Notes under the pieces: model-generated | What the model saw: only the letters and a program-made list of their open reading frames with translations | What the model was told of the DNA's origin: nothing | The model's database searches: none | Position numbers and translations under genes: made by a program | NCBI RefSeq assembly: GCF_028622115.1 | Contig: NZ_CP097263.1 | Span: 310,001 to 374,000 of the forward strand | DNA: 64,000 bases | Direction: 5' to 3' | DNA from: Kutzneria chonburiensis | GTDB taxonomy: Bacteria > Actinomycetota > Actinomycetes > Mycobacteriales > Pseudonocardiaceae | Shown here: positions 20,194 to 29,074 of the stretch, piece by piece | How the letters are laid out: each line of letters begins with the position of its first letter | Position numbering within the stretch: the stretch's first letter is position 1

Positions 20194-21336
20194 ATGGAAC
20201 TCACCTGCGAGATTGAGAACATGGAACCCATCGGGGCCATGTTCGATCTGATCGTCGGTGCGGATCCGGCGAGCCTGACCCAAGAAGACTTGGTCAATTT
20301 TGTGGGGGTGGCCCGGAAGGTGCGGGCCGTGTGTGAATGGGCCGAACATGAGGCCCTCAACCACATCGACGACCTCACCGAATTGGCAATGGCCACGAAG
20401 GTCTCGGAGCCGGCCCTGGCCCGCTCGCAAGAGATCGCCGCCGCCCTGGAGACTCACCCTGCGCTGGCGGAGCGGTTCCGCCGGGGAGAGATCGACCTCG
20501 CCCGGTTCGCGGCGGTCCACGAACGGACCCGCCACCTCTCGGACCCGGCCCAGGTCGCCGAAGTGGACCAGGCCCTGGCTGAGGAGGCCGCTGGTATGAC
20601 CCGGACGCAGGTGTGCCGCAAGGCCACCGCGCTGGTCGCGAAGGCCGATCCGGATGGTTATGAGCAGCGCTGCCACAAGGCCAAAGACGACCGGCAGGTC
20701 GGGCTCTCGGCCTTGCCCGACGGCATGGCCAAACTGGTGTGGATCCTCCCCGCCGCTGAGGCCCACCAGCTGTTCCAGCAGATCTGCGCCGACGCCAAGT
20801 CCCTACCGAAGGACGAGCGCACCACCGACCAGAAACGCTCCGATGTGCTCTGGGACCGTCTGCGGGGCAAGCACACCACCTGGAACGTCCGCACCTTCGT
20901 GACCATCTCCATGGAGACCCTGCTCGGGTTGACCAACGACCCCGGCCAGCTCGCCGGCTACGGCCCGATCGCGGCCGAGGCGGCCCGCGAGCTGGCCATG
21001 CACGGCCCATTCCGAGGGCTCCTGCTGGATGAGTACCAGCAGATCTCCGCGATCAGCACCGACACCTACCGGCCCACGGCGCTGATGAAGGAGACGTCCG
21101 TTGCTCGGGCCGGCGGGACCTGCACTGCCCCCGGCTGCACCCTGCCCATCCAGGAACACGACCACATCACCCCCTGGCCAGCGGGCCCCACCCAAGCGAC
21201 CAACCTGCAAGGGCTCTGCACCTGGCACCACCACCGCAAACACGACAACTACACAGTGACCCAGGATTCAGACGGCACCACCCACTGGATCACCCCGGCC
21301 GGCCGCCATCACATCACCCGCCCCCTGCGACACTAA
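20194..21336 (+). CDS. DUF222 / HNH endonuclease (13E12 repeat family)
   Basis: A 380-aa protein. The N-terminal and middle part (helical, Ala/Glu-rich) is DUF222. The C-terminal nuclease has a zinc-type HNH arrangement: CTAPGC, then HDHITPW and a closing LCTWHHHRKH. The family is thought to nick or cut DNA and in mycobacteria occurs as the REP13E12 repeats, some DNA-damage induced; biochemical targets are largely unknown. ATG 20194 has a weak ribosome binding site; ATG 20221 nine codons later is an alternative. It is flanked by inverted hairpins and preceded by an SOS-like box. No RuvC domain accompanies it. Confidence 0.85.
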   Translation: MELTCEIENMEPIGAMFDLIVGADPASLTQEDLVNFVGVARKVRAVCEWAEHEALNHIDDLTELAMATKVSEPALARSQEIAAALETHPALAERFRRGEIDLARFAAVHERTRHLSDPAQVAEVDQALAEEAAGMTRTQVCRKATALVAKADPDGYEQRCHKAKDDRQVGLSALPDGMAKLVWILPAAEAHQLFQQICADAKSLPKDERTTDQKRSDVLWDRLRGKHTTWNVRTFVTISMETLLGLTNDPGQLAGYGPIAAEAARELAMHGPFRGLLLDEYQQISAISTDTYRPTALMKETSVARAGGTCTAPGCTLPIQEHDHITPWPAGPTQATNLQGLCTWHHHRKHDNYTVTQDSDGTTHWITPAGRHHITRPLRH

Positions 21337-21451
21337 CCGGGGAACGGGCACCGGGAAAAGGACTTCCCGCAGCCACCACAAAAAGGGCGCACAGCGGGAG
21401 CAAAACCCAGCCACCGCCATTCCTTCACACCCCGATCGCCAACTCCCGAAT

Positions 21452-21570
21452 TGGGTCGATTTTGTGTGGAGGGGCGCGATGGCGTACAATTGACAGGCCA
21501 AGGGTAGGTTTGTCCTGCCCGCTTTTAGCCCTTGGGCCATCGCGCAGAGGCTCCACACCAAATCGACCCA
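21452..21570 (-). repeat. right hairpin copy flanking the HNH gene
   Basis: This is the inverted copy of 19957-20079. Its outer stem TGGGTCGATTT (21452-21462) pairs exactly with AAATCGACCCA (21560-21570), although these bases differ from the left copy's outer stem, so pairing is kept while sequence changes. The apical stem differs by one base, which reads as a G-U pair in RNA from the plus strand here. Confidence 0.8.
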
Positions 21571-21671
21571 TAACCCGAAGAACCCCGGGAAACTACGCAG
21601 CACGCGCGCAAAACCCAACCACCGCACAAACACAACCACCGCACAAACACCCCCAACCCTCCCGCACGTAA

Positions 21672-21677
21672 TACCCT
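21672..21677 (+). promoter_or_regulatory. candidate leaderless -10 of pepQ
   Basis: TACCCT fits TANNNT and lies 7 nt before the pepQ ATG (21685); no ribosome binding site is visible between them. This suggests a leaderless transcript; no -35 is clear. Confidence 0.4.
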
Positions 21678-21684
21678 GTTCGGC

Positions 21685-22764
21685 ATGGCTGAGGTGCACG
21701 GCAGGAGACGGAACGCGCTGCGACGGCTGCTCGACGACCGCAGTCTGGATGCGCTACTCGTGACCAATCTGCTCAACGTGCGGTACCTCACGGGCTTCAC
21801 CGGCTCCAACGCGGCGCTGCTCGTGACGAGGGACAACGCCATCTTCTGCACCGACGGCCGGTACGAGACCTCAGCCCAGTCCCAGGTCCCCGACCTGCAA
21901 CGCGTGATCGAACGGGACTGCGCCTTGGCGCTGGCCGCCCGCGCCAAGGGCCGCACCGGCTTCGAGAGCGATCACGTCACCGTCGACGGTCTCCAAGCCC
22001 TCACCGAAGCCGCCACCGCAGGGCTGCACGCAGAGCTGCACAAAGCCCCAGGCCTCACCGCCGAGCTGCGGATCGTCAAGGACGAGACGGAGATCGAGGC
22101 GCTGCGGATGGCCTGCGCGGCGGCCGACCGGGCCCTGGCGGCGTTGATCGAGCACGGCGGCCTGCGCCCCGGCCGCACCGAGCGCGAAGTCGCCCGCGCC
22201 CTTGACGACGGCATGCGTGACCAGGGGGCCGAGGGCCCGGCGTTCGCGACCATCGTCGCCGCCGGCGAGCACTCGGCCATCCCGCACCACGAGCCGACCG
22301 ACGCCCAGCTCAAAACCGGTGACCTGGTCAAGATGGACTTCGGCGCGCTGGTCGACGGCTACCACTCGGACATGACCAGGGTGGTCGTGCTCGGGCCGGC
22401 GGCCGACTGGCAGACCGAGCTGTACGCCCTGGTGGCGGCGTCGCAGGCGGCCGGCCGCAAGGCCCTGAAGCCGGGCGCGACGTTCGCCGAGGTGGATGAC
22501 GCCGCCCGCTCGGTGATCGCCGCCGCCGGCCGGTCCGAGCAGTTCATGCACGGTCTCGGACACGGCGTCGGGCTGGAGATCCACGAGGCTCCGGCACTGA
22601 GCAGGGCCGGGACCGGTACACTTGCCGCCGGCATGGCGGTCACCGTCGAGCCCGGCGTCTACGTGCCCGGGCAGGGTGGGGTCCGCATCGAGGACACTCT
22701 CATCGTGCGCGAGGGTGCGCCCGAGCTGCTCACCTTGACCACGAAAGAGCTCGTGGTCGTCTGA
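21685..22764 (+). CDS. pepQ: Xaa-Pro peptidase (M24B)
   Basis: A 359-aa pita-bread metallopeptidase that cleaves X-Pro bonds in cytoplasmic peptides. The N-terminal domain opens [20 protein letters not shown]. The dinuclear metal ligands are in KMDFGALV (Asp), HSDMTR (Asp), [12 protein letters not shown] (His), TVEPGVY (Glu) and GVRIEDT (Glu). In actinomycetes it precedes efp and nusB, as here (49-bp gap to efp). Proline dipeptidase versus aminopeptidase P cannot be decided from sequence. Confidence 0.92.
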   Translation: MAEVHGRRRNALRRLLDDRSLDALLVTNLLNVRYLTGFTGSNAALLVTRDNAIFCTDGRYETSAQSQVPDLQRVIERDCALALAARAKGRTGFESDHVTVDGLQALTEAATAGLHAELHKAPGLTAELRIVKDETEIEALRMACAAADRALAALIEHGGLRPGRTEREVARALDDGMRDQGAEGPAFATIVAAGEHSAIPHHEPTDAQLKTGDLVKMDFGALVDGYHSDMTRVVVLGPAADWQTELYALVAASQAAGRKALKPGATFAEVDDAARSVIAAAGRSEQFMHGLGHGVGLEIHEAPALSRAGTGTLAAGMAVTVEPGVYVPGQGGVRIEDTLIVREGAPELLTLTTKELVVV

Positions 22765-22813
22765 CGCACGACCCGAACCCCGGCAGTCCGCGACTACAGG
22801 AGATTCCACCACC

Positions 22814-23377
22814 GTGGCCACCACCAACGACCTCAAGAACGGCCTCGTGCTCAGCCTGGACAACGGGCTGTGGACGGTCGTCGCGTTCCAGCACGTCAAG
22901 CCGGGCAAGGGCGGCGCCTTCGTGCGCACCACCCTCAAGCACGTGCTCACCGGCAAGGTGGTCGACCGGACCTTCAACGCCGGCACCAAGGTGGACACCG
23001 CCACGGTCGACAAGCGCGGCATGACCTACCTGTACAAGGACGGCGCCGACTTCGTCTTCATGGACGGCGACACCTACGACCAGATGACCATCCCGGCCGA
23101 CACGGTCGGCGACGCGGCCAACTACATGCTGGAGAACACCGAGGCGATCGTCGCCGTGCACGAGGGCGTCGCGCTGTTCATCGAGCTGCCCACCTCGGTC
23201 GAGCTGGTCATCCAGCACACCGACCCGGGCCTGCAGGGCGACCGCTCCACCGGCGGCACCAAGCCGGCCACCCTGGAGACCGGCGCCGAGATCCAGGTGC
23301 CGCTGTTCGTCACCACCGGCGAGAAGGTCAAGGTCGACACCCGCGACGGCCGCTACCTGGGCCGGATCAACAACTGA
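22814..23377 (+). CDS. efp: elongation factor P
   Basis: A 187-aa translation factor that relieves ribosome stalling at polyproline. The three-domain length is normal, and the tip loop KPGKGGAF carries the Lys (K32) that is modified in some species. The conserved C-terminal [21 protein letters not shown] is present. AGGAGA (22798-22803) precedes the GTG by 10 nt. The stop overlaps the nusB ATG (TGATG). Confidence 0.97.
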   Translation: MATTNDLKNGLVLSLDNGLWTVVAFQHVKPGKGGAFVRTTLKHVLTGKVVDRTFNAGTKVDTATVDKRGMTYLYKDGADFVFMDGDTYDQMTIPADTVGDAANYMLENTEAIVAVHEGVALFIELPTSVELVIQHTDPGLQGDRSTGGTKPATLETGAEIQVPLFVTTGEKVKVDTRDGRYLGRINN

Positions 23378-23796
23378 TGGGTGCCCGTAGCAAATACCGC
23401 AAACGCGCGGTCGACGTCCTCTACGAGGCCGACCTGCGCGCCGCGGACGCCGTGACGCTGCTCGCCGACCGGGTGGGCTCGCCCGACGTGCCGCCGGTCA
23501 GCGACTACACGATCACCCTGATCGAGGGCGTGACGGCCAACCGGACGCGGATCGACGAGCTGATCTCCGAGCACGCCGAGGGCTGGACCCTGGCCCGGAT
23601 GCCGGCGGTCGACCGGGCGATCCTGCGGCTGGGCGTGTACGAGCTGCTGTGGGAGGCCGACGTGGACGACGCGGTGGCCATCACCGAGGCCGTCGAGCTG
23701 GCCAAGCAGCTGTCCACCGACGACTCGCCGCGCTTTGTCAACGGCGTCCTGGACAGTATCGCCCGTATCGCCGTGCACCTTCGCGCGGCGCTGTAG
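23377..23796 (+). CDS. nusB: transcription antitermination factor NusB
   Basis: A 139-aa all-helical protein ([19 protein letters not shown], then VDRAILRLGVYELLW and VNGVLDSIA) that binds boxA RNA with NusE in rRNA antitermination. ATG 23377 overlaps the efp stop by one base. It ends at a strong bidirectional hairpin shared with convergent bldD. Confidence 0.95.
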   Translation: MGARSKYRKRAVDVLYEADLRAADAVTLLADRVGSPDVPPVSDYTITLIEGVTANRTRIDELISEHAEGWTLARMPAVDRAILRLGVYELLWEADVDDAVAITEAVELAKQLSTDDSPRFVNGVLDSIARIAVHLRAAL

Positions 23797-23809
23797 CGCT
23801 GGTTCAAAT

Positions 23810-23852
23810 CTGGAAGGCCGCACCACCGGAACTCGGTGGTGCGGCCTTCCAG
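23810..23852. terminator. bidirectional hairpin between nusB and bldD
   Basis: A perfect 19-bp stem (23810-23828 with 23834-23852) and a 5-nt loop sit between the convergent stops at 23796 and 23888. A short T-containing stretch follows on the plus strand. Confidence 0.85.
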
Positions 23853-23887
23853 CGTTTGTCCCCAGGCTGTTGCGCGCTACGCGCGCC

Positions 23888-24376
23888 TTAATCCTCCTTG
23901 GACGGCCTTGCCTCAGGCGGCAGGACACCCCAGTCGATGAGCTGCTCGGTGAGCTCGCCGGGGGTCATGTCGTAGATGATGGCCAGCGACCGCAGGTCCT
24001 CGGTGCGGATGGAGAGCACCTTGCCGTTGTAGTCGCCGCGCTGGCTCTGGATGGTGGCGGCGTAGCGGGCCAGCGGACCGACCTTCTCCGCCGGCAGCTG
24101 CTGGAGCCGCTCCAGGTTTATGACGATCTTCGTGGCCGGCTCGGCCCCGGACGGCACGCGGCCCTCGGGCAGCAGCTCGGCCACGGGCACGCCGTAGAAG
24201 TCCGCCAGCTCGGCCAGCTTCTGCACGGTGACCGCGCGGTCGCCGCGCTCGTAGGAGCCGACGACGACCGCCTTCCAGCGACCGCCGGACTTCTGCTCGA
24301 CGCCATGCAGTGACAATCCCTGCTGCTGGCGGATGGCGCGGAGCTTGGCCCCCAGCGCCTTGGCGTAATCGCCCAT
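23888..24376 (-). CDS. bldD: developmental regulator BldD
   Basis: A 162-aa c-di-GMP-responsive transcription factor. The N-terminal XRE-type helix-turn-helix spans residues 1-70 (LRAIRQQQGLSLHGVEQKS, then YERGDRAVTV). The C-terminal domain carries the c-di-GMP motif RGD (113-115), then eight residues, then RTED (124-127); the Streptomyces motif is RGD-X8-RQDD. In Streptomyces, BldD with c-di-GMP represses sporulation genes. ATG 24376 gives the expected N terminus. It is convergent with nusB and divergent from the pyr operon. Confidence 0.95.
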   Translation of the reverse strand: MGDYAKALGAKLRAIRQQQGLSLHGVEQKSGGRWKAVVVGSYERGDRAVTVQKLAELADFYGVPVAELLPEGRVPSGAEPATKIVINLERLQQLPAEKVGPLARYAATIQSQRGDYNGKVLSIRTEDLRSLAIIYDMTPGELTEQLIDWGVLPPEARPSKED

Positions 24377-24549
24377 GTGGCGGTTCTCCGTTCATTCGCC
24401 CCGTCGGCCGGTAGCCATCGCCGCGGGGAGCCTGAGATCAATACGCAGAGTAATGGTCGCTCGCTGTCGTCACCAGGTCAAGCTGACTTCGCTGCGTCAT
24501 GCGGGGGAGGGGGCCCCAACCACCCGGAAGGGCTACGCAGCGTGGCTGG

Positions 24550-24555
24550 TAACGT
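24550..24555 (+). promoter_or_regulatory. candidate -10 of the pyr operon
   Basis: TAACGT fits TANNNT and would start a leader of about 75 nt before pyrR. A 7-bp stem (24565-24571 with 24576-24582) follows. The bldD side of this gap (24377-24549) shows AGAGTA at 24447-24452, a possible minus-strand -10 TACTCT for bldD, and nothing else convincing. Confidence 0.45.
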
Positions 24556-24585
24556 AGGTCCTGAGCTCGGCAGATGCCGAGCCGA

Positions 24586-24630
24586 CCCGACGTCCTTTAA
24601 GGACCCGTCCGGTGAGGCGGGGAAGGAGGT
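24586..24630 (+). ncRNA. PyrR-binding leader RNA of the pyr operon
   Basis: The leader contains UCCGGUGAGG at 24608-24617, an exact match to the PyrR loop motif UCCNGNGAGG, in the loop of a CCCGUCC/GGCGGGG stem. The stem runs straight into AAGGAGGT (24623-24630), the pyrR ribosome binding site. Binding of PyrR with UMP would stabilise this hairpin and hinder ribosome access, the translational type of control known in high-GC actinobacteria. No U-tract terminator is seen, arguing against attenuation by termination. Confidence 0.8.
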
Positions 24631-24635
24631 CCACC

Positions 24636-25220
24636 GTGGCGCCGCGTGTTCGCGACGCGACGGACCCGGCCGAGCGTGAGCTCCTCTCGGCCGGCGATGT
24701 CGCGCGCACCATCGCCCGAATGGCCCATCAGATCATCGAGAAGACCTCGCTCGGTGGCGAGGCCCACCGCCCGGTCGTCCTGTTGGGGATCCCCAGTCGA
24801 GGGGCCCCGCTGGCCCGCCGGCTGGCCGAGTTGATCGCCGAGTTCTCCGACGTGACCGTTCCGGTCGGCGCGCTCGACGTCACCCTCTACCGCGACGACC
24901 TGCGGCGGCGGCCCAACCGGCCGCTGGAGTCCACCACGCTGCCCGACGGCGGCATCGACGACTGCCTGGTCGTGCTGGTGGACGACGTGCTGTTCTCCGG
25001 CCGCACCATCCGCGCCGCCCTCGACGCCCTGCGCGACGCCGGCCGCCCGGCCGCGGTGCAGCTGGCCGTCCTGGTCGACCGCGGGCACCGCGAGCTGCCC
25101 ATCCGCGCCGACTACGTGGGCAAGAACGTGCCGACCTCGCGCACCGAGGAGGTGGCCGTCTGCCTCGCCGAGCTGGACGGGCGCGACGGCGTGTACCTGC
25201 GACGGGAAGACCACCAGTGA
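24636..25220 (+). CDS. pyrR: pyrimidine operon regulator / uracil phosphoribosyltransferase
   Basis: A 194-aa PRTase-fold protein that binds pyr mRNA when UMP is high and also converts uracil to UMP. The PRPP loop is [14 protein letters not shown], and [18 protein letters not shown] is the family segment. GTG 24636 has AAGGAGGT 5 nt upstream and the PyrR RNA motif before it. It overlaps pyrB by 4 bp, heading pyrR-pyrB-pyrC-PH-carA-carB-pyrF. Confidence 0.96.
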   Translation: MAPRVRDATDPAERELLSAGDVARTIARMAHQIIEKTSLGGEAHRPVVLLGIPSRGAPLARRLAELIAEFSDVTVPVGALDVTLYRDDLRRRPNRPLESTTLPDGGIDDCLVVLVDDVLFSGRTIRAALDALRDAGRPAAVQLAVLVDRGHRELPIRADYVGKNVPTSRTEEVAVCLAELDGRDGVYLRREDHQ

Positions 25221-26149
25221 AACACCTGCTCTCCACCGACGGCCTCGACCCGGCGCAGGCCACCGCGGTGCTGGACACCGCGGACACGCTCAAGCGCACG
25301 CTGCTCGGCCGCGAGGTGCGCAAGCTGCCCACGCTGCGCGGCCGGACCGTCGTCACGATGTTCTACGAGAACTCCACCCGCACCCGGGTCTCCTTCGAGG
25401 TCGCGGGCAAGTGGATGAGCGCCGACGTGATCAACGTGTCGGCCGGCGGCTCCTCGGTCGGCAAGGGCGAGTCGCTGCGCGACACCGCTCTGACGCTGTC
25501 CGCGGCCGGCGCCGACCTGGTGATCGTCCGCCACCCCGCCTCCGGCGCGGCGCAGCGCCTGGCCGGCTGGCTGGAAGGCACCGGAACCGGCGTGGTCAAC
25601 GCCGGCGACGGCATGCACGAGCACCCGACGCAGGCCCTGCTCGACGCGGCCACGCTGCGGGAACGCCTCGGCACCATCGCCGGCCGGCGCATCGCCATCG
25701 TCGGCGACGTGCTGCACAGCCGGGTCGCCCGGTCCAACGTCCACCTGCTGACCGCGCTGGGCGCGGAGGTCGTGCTGGTCGCGCCGCCGACGCTGCTGCC
25801 GACCGGGGTGGAGAGCTGGCCGGTGTCGGTCTCGCACGACCTGGACCCGGAGCTGCCGGCGCTGGACGCGGTGATGATGCTGCGGGTGCAGGCCGAGCGC
25901 ATGCACGGCGGCTTCTTCCCGTCGGCACGGGAGTACTCGATCGCCTACGGCCTCAACGAGCGCCGGTTCAACCAACTGCCCGAGCACGCCGTCGTGCTGC
26001 ATCCCGGGCCCATGCTGCGCGGCATGGAGATCGCGGCGGCCGTCGCGGACTCGCCGCGCGCCGCCATCACCGAGCAAGTCCGCAACGGGGTGCACGTCCG
26101 CATGGCCGTGCTGTACCACCTGCTCGCGGGGGAGGAAGAAGCCGCATGA
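25217..26149 (+). CDS. pyrB: aspartate carbamoyltransferase catalytic chain
   Basis: A 310-aa enzyme joining carbamoyl phosphate to aspartate. The carbamoyl-phosphate loop [11 protein letters not shown] (about residue 53), [15 protein letters not shown] and the aspartate-loop region [11 protein letters not shown] are intact. No regulatory pyrI chain is nearby, as usual in actinobacteria. The start overlaps pyrR (GTGA) and its stop overlaps pyrC (ATGA). Confidence 0.97.
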   Translation: MKHLLSTDGLDPAQATAVLDTADTLKRTLLGREVRKLPTLRGRTVVTMFYENSTRTRVSFEVAGKWMSADVINVSAGGSSVGKGESLRDTALTLSAAGADLVIVRHPASGAAQRLAGWLEGTGTGVVNAGDGMHEHPTQALLDAATLRERLGTIAGRRIAIVGDVLHSRVARSNVHLLTALGAEVVLVAPPTLLPTGVESWPVSVSHDLDPELPALDAVMMLRVQAERMHGGFFPSAREYSIAYGLNERRFNQLPEHAVVLHPGPMLRGMEIAAAVADSPRAAITEQVRNGVHVRMAVLYHLLAGEEEAA

Positions 26150-27450
26150 TGCTGATCAAGGGAGTCCGTCTCTACGGCGAGGGCGACCCGGTCGACATCC
26201 TGGTGCGCGACGGCGTGATCGCCGAGATCGGCCCGTGGCTGGACGCCGCGAGCACCCAGGAGCTCACTGATGTCGAGGTCATCGACGCCGACGGTCTCGT
26301 CGCGCTGCCCGGCTTCGTCGACCTGCACACGCACCTGCGTGAGCCGGGCCGTGAGGACACCGAGACGATCGCCACCGGCTCGGCCGCGGCGGCGCTGGGC
26401 GGCTACACCGCCGTGTTCGCCATGGCCAACACCGACCCGGTGGCCGACAACGCCGTGATCGTGGAGCACGTCTGGCGCCGCGGCCGCGAGGTCGGCCTGG
26501 TCGACGTGCACCCGGTCGGCGCGGTCACCGTGGGCCTGAAGGGCGAGAAGCTGGCCGAGCTGGGCACCATGGCCCGCAGCCAGGCGAATGTCCGCGTGTT
26601 CTCCGACGACGGCCACTGCGTCAGCGACCCGCTGATCATGCGCCGGGCGCTGGAGTACACCAAGGCGCTGGACGGCGTGATCGCGCAGCACGCCGAGGAG
26701 CCGCGGCTGACCGTCGGCGCGCAGGCCCATGAGGGCGAGCGGGCGGCCCGGCTGGGCCTGGCCGGCTGGCCGGCGGCGGCCGAGGAGTCGATCGTGGCCC
26801 GGGACTGCCTGCTGGCCAAGCAGACCGGGGCGCGGCTGCACGTCTGCCACGTCTCCACCGCCGGCACGGTCGACGTGCTGCGGTGGGCCAAGGAGCGCGG
26901 CACCAAGGTGTCGGCCGAGGTCACGCCGCACCACCTGCTGCTGACCGACGAGCGCCTGGCCACGTACGACCCGGTGAACAAGGTGAACCCGCCGCTGCGC
27001 ACCGAGTCCGACGTGCAGGTGCTGCGGGAGGCGCTGGCCGAGGGCATCGTCGACTGCATCGCCACCGACCACGCCCCGCACGCCCCGCAGGACAAGGACT
27101 GCGAGTGGTCGGCCGCCCGTCCGGGCATGCTGGGCCTGCAGACGGCGCTGTCCATCGTGGTGGAGACGCTGGTGCGGCCGGGCCTGCTGGACTGGCGCGG
27201 CGTGGCCCGCGTGATGAGCGAGAAGCCGGCGGAGATCGCCGGTCTGCCCGACCAGGGCCGCCCGCTGGCCGTCGGCGAGCCGGCGACGCTCGTGCTGGTC
27301 GACCCGCAGGCCCGGTGGACGGTGCGCGGCACCGAGCTGGCGAGCATCGCCGGCAACACCCCGTTCGAGGGCATGGAGTTGCCGGGGGTGGTCCGCACCA
27401 CGATGCTGCGCGGGCGGGTCACCGTGTCCGAGGGGAAGGTCCAGTCATGA
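26146..27450 (+). CDS. pyrC: dihydroorotase
   Basis: A 434-aa class I dihydroorotase of the amidohydrolase fold. Zinc ligands are in [11 protein letters not shown] residues in HAEEPRL and HVCHVST, and the catalytic Asp is in [14 protein letters not shown] 26146 overlaps the pyrB stop, with GGAGGAAG about 8 nt upstream; ATG 26149 is an alternative. The usual carboxylated Lys position is not obvious from reading alone. Confidence 0.96.
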   Translation: MMLIKGVRLYGEGDPVDILVRDGVIAEIGPWLDAASTQELTDVEVIDADGLVALPGFVDLHTHLREPGREDTETIATGSAAAALGGYTAVFAMANTDPVADNAVIVEHVWRRGREVGLVDVHPVGAVTVGLKGEKLAELGTMARSQANVRVFSDDGHCVSDPLIMRRALEYTKALDGVIAQHAEEPRLTVGAQAHEGERAARLGLAGWPAAAEESIVARDCLLAKQTGARLHVCHVSTAGTVDVLRWAKERGTKVSAEVTPHHLLLTDERLATYDPVNKVNPPLRTESDVQVLREALAEGIVDCIATDHAPHAPQDKDCEWSAARPGMLGLQTALSIVVETLVRPGLLDWRGVARVMSEKPAEIAGLPDQGRPLAVGEPATLVLVDPQARWTVRGTELASIAGNTPFEGMELPGVVRTTMLRGRVTVSEGKVQS

Positions 27451-27956
27451 CGCGCCTGGTCTTGGTGCTCGTCGTGCTGGCCTTCTTCGTGCTGTGCGCC
27501 GCGGCGATGTGGTGGGGCTGGCGCAACAAGGGCCGCCGGCAGGCGCGGACGCTGCCGGCCTTCCCGACCGCGCCGGCCGAGCTGGGCAGCGAGCTGCTGC
27601 CCGAGCAGAGCGGTGTGTACGTCAGCACGACGCTGGACGACAGCTGGCAGAACCGGGTCGCGGTCGGCGATGTGGGCTTCCGCTCGGAGGCCACGCTGCA
27701 CCTGCACGACAAGGGTCTGCTGATCGACCGGGTCGGCGCGAGCCCGGTCTGGATTCCCCGCGAGACGGTGCGGGACGCGCGGGTCGGCCAGGGCCTGGCC
27801 GGCAAGGTGATGTTCGGCGACGGTCTGCTCATCGTGCGGTGGCAGGTCGAGGACCAGCTGCTGGACAGCGGGTTTCGCGCGGACGAGAAAGAGCACTACC
27901 AGGAGTGGGTGGCCGCGCTGCGGTCCATGGCAGGCGTTGGAGGTGGCGCGCAGTGA
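27447..27956 (+). CDS. PH-like domain membrane protein of the pyr operon
   Basis: A 169-aa protein with one N-terminal membrane helix ([19 protein letters not shown]), a basic stretch and a beta-rich PH-like domain in which [20 protein letters not shown] is diagnostic. Its place between pyrC and carA matches the mycobacterial Rv1382 neighbourhood, so the association is conserved. Both junctions are 4-bp overlaps. Function is unknown; linkage to pyrimidine synthesis is positional only. Confidence 0.8.
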   Translation: MTRLVLVLVVLAFFVLCAAAMWWGWRNKGRRQARTLPAFPTAPAELGSELLPEQSGVYVSTTLDDSWQNRVAVGDVGFRSEATLHLHDKGLLIDRVGASPVWIPRETVRDARVGQGLAGKVMFGDGLLIVRWQVEDQLLDSGFRADEKEHYQEWVAALRSMAGVGGGAQ

Positions 27957-29074
27957 GCGCTCGCGAGCAGGCGGCGTTGGTGGTCGAGGACGGCCGGGTC
28001 TTCCGTGGTGAGGCGTACGGGGCGCTCGGCGCGACCCTGGGCGAGGTCGTGTTCTGCACGGGCATGACCGGCTACCAGGAGACGCTGACCGACCCGTCCT
28101 ACCACGGCCAGATCGTGGTGCAGACGGCGCCGCAGATCGGCAACACCGGCTGGAACGACGAGGACGACGAGTCGTCGCGGATCTGGGTTTCCGGTTACGT
28201 GGTGCGGGATCCCGCCCGCCGCCCGTCCAACTGGCGGGCCACCCGCTCGCTGGACGACGAGCTGGTGCGGCAGGGCATCGTCGGTATCGCCGGCGTCGAC
28301 ACCCGCACGCTGACCCGGCACATCCGGGAGCAGGGGGCCATGCGGGCCGGGGTGTTCTCCGGCGCCGAACTGTCCGATGTGGACACCATGCTGGCCAAGG
28401 TGAAGGCCGCGCCGCAGATGAAGGGCGCGGACCTGGCCGGCGACGTCACCACCGCGCAGACGTATGTGGTGCCGGCCGACGGCGAGCGCCGGTTCCGGGT
28501 GGCCGCGCTGGACCTGGGCATCAAGTCCAACACCCCGCGGATGATGGCCGCCCGCGGCATCGAGGTGCACGTCCTGCCGCTCAACTCCACGCTGGACGAC
28601 ATCCTGGCCGTCGAAGCCGACGGTGTGTTCCTGTCCAACGGCCCGGGCGACCCGGCCACGCAGGACCACGGCGTTGCCTTGACGCAGGGCATCCTGGAGC
28701 GGCGGATCCCGCTGTTCGGCATCTGCTTCGGCAACCAGATCCTGGGCCGGGCGCTGGGCCGCGGCACGTACAAGCTCCAGTACGGCCACCGTGGCATCAA
28801 CGTGCCGGTGATCGACACCGCCACCGGCCGCGTGGCCATCACCGCGCAGAACCACGGCTTTGCCCTGGAGGGCGAGCCGGGGGAGCGCTTCGACACCCCG
28901 TTCGGCGCGGCCACCGTGAGCCACTACTGCCCGAACGACGGCACGGTGGAGGGCCTGCGCTGTCTGGAAGCGCCGGCGTTCTCCGTGCAGTACCACCCGG
29001 AGGCCGCCGCCGGACCGCACGACGCGGCCGCCCTGTTCGACGAGTTCTGCCAGCTGATGAGTGAGGCCCGCTGA
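27953..29074 (+). CDS. carA: carbamoyl-phosphate synthase small chain
   Basis: A 373-aa glutamine amidotransferase subunit. The N-terminal domain includes [17 protein letters not shown], and the class I GATase has the nucleophile Cys in GICFGNQ and a C-terminal [14 protein letters not shown] with the catalytic His and Glu. It supplies ammonia to CarB. GTG 27953 overlaps the PH-protein stop; its TGA overlaps the carB ATG. Confidence 0.97.
   Translation: MSAREQAALVVEDGRVFRGEAYGALGATLGEVVFCTGMTGYQETLTDPSYHGQIVVQTAPQIGNTGWNDEDDESSRIWVSGYVVRDPARRPSNWRATRSLDDELVRQGIVGIAGVDTRTLTRHIREQGAMRAGVFSGAELSDVDTMLAKVKAAPQMKGADLAGDVTTAQTYVVPADGERRFRVAALDLGIKSNTPRMMAARGIEVHVLPLNSTLDDILAVEADGVFLSNGPGDPATQDHGVALTQGILERRIPLFGICFGNQILGRALGRGTYKLQYGHRGINVPVIDTATGRVAITAQNHGFALEGEPGERFDTPFGAATVSHYCPNDGTVEGLRCLEAPAFSVQYHPEAAAGPHDAAALFDEFCQLMSEAR

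Larger units (their letters stand above)
19957..21570 (+). mobile_element. candidate mobile unit: DUF222-HNH gene between inverted ~120-bp hairpins
   Basis: Two nearly identical 119-123-bp hairpin sequences in opposite orientation bracket a single DUF222-HNH endonuclease gene. The spacing is almost symmetric: 114 bp from the left hairpin to the ATG and 115 bp from the stop to the right hairpin. Sequence inside both hairpins also looks related when one side is reverse-complemented (GAGTTG followed by CG and GGTGTG). No target-site duplication or transposase is evident. DUF222-HNH genes (13E12 family) are known as dispersed repeats in actinobacteria. The unit may have inserted between the B-4DMT-like gene and pepQ. 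Confidence 0.5.

Noticed and set aside
19419-21570. Prophage or classical IS element
   Set aside because: There is no integrase, transposase or structural gene, and no clear target-site duplication; only the HNH gene and hairpins are present.
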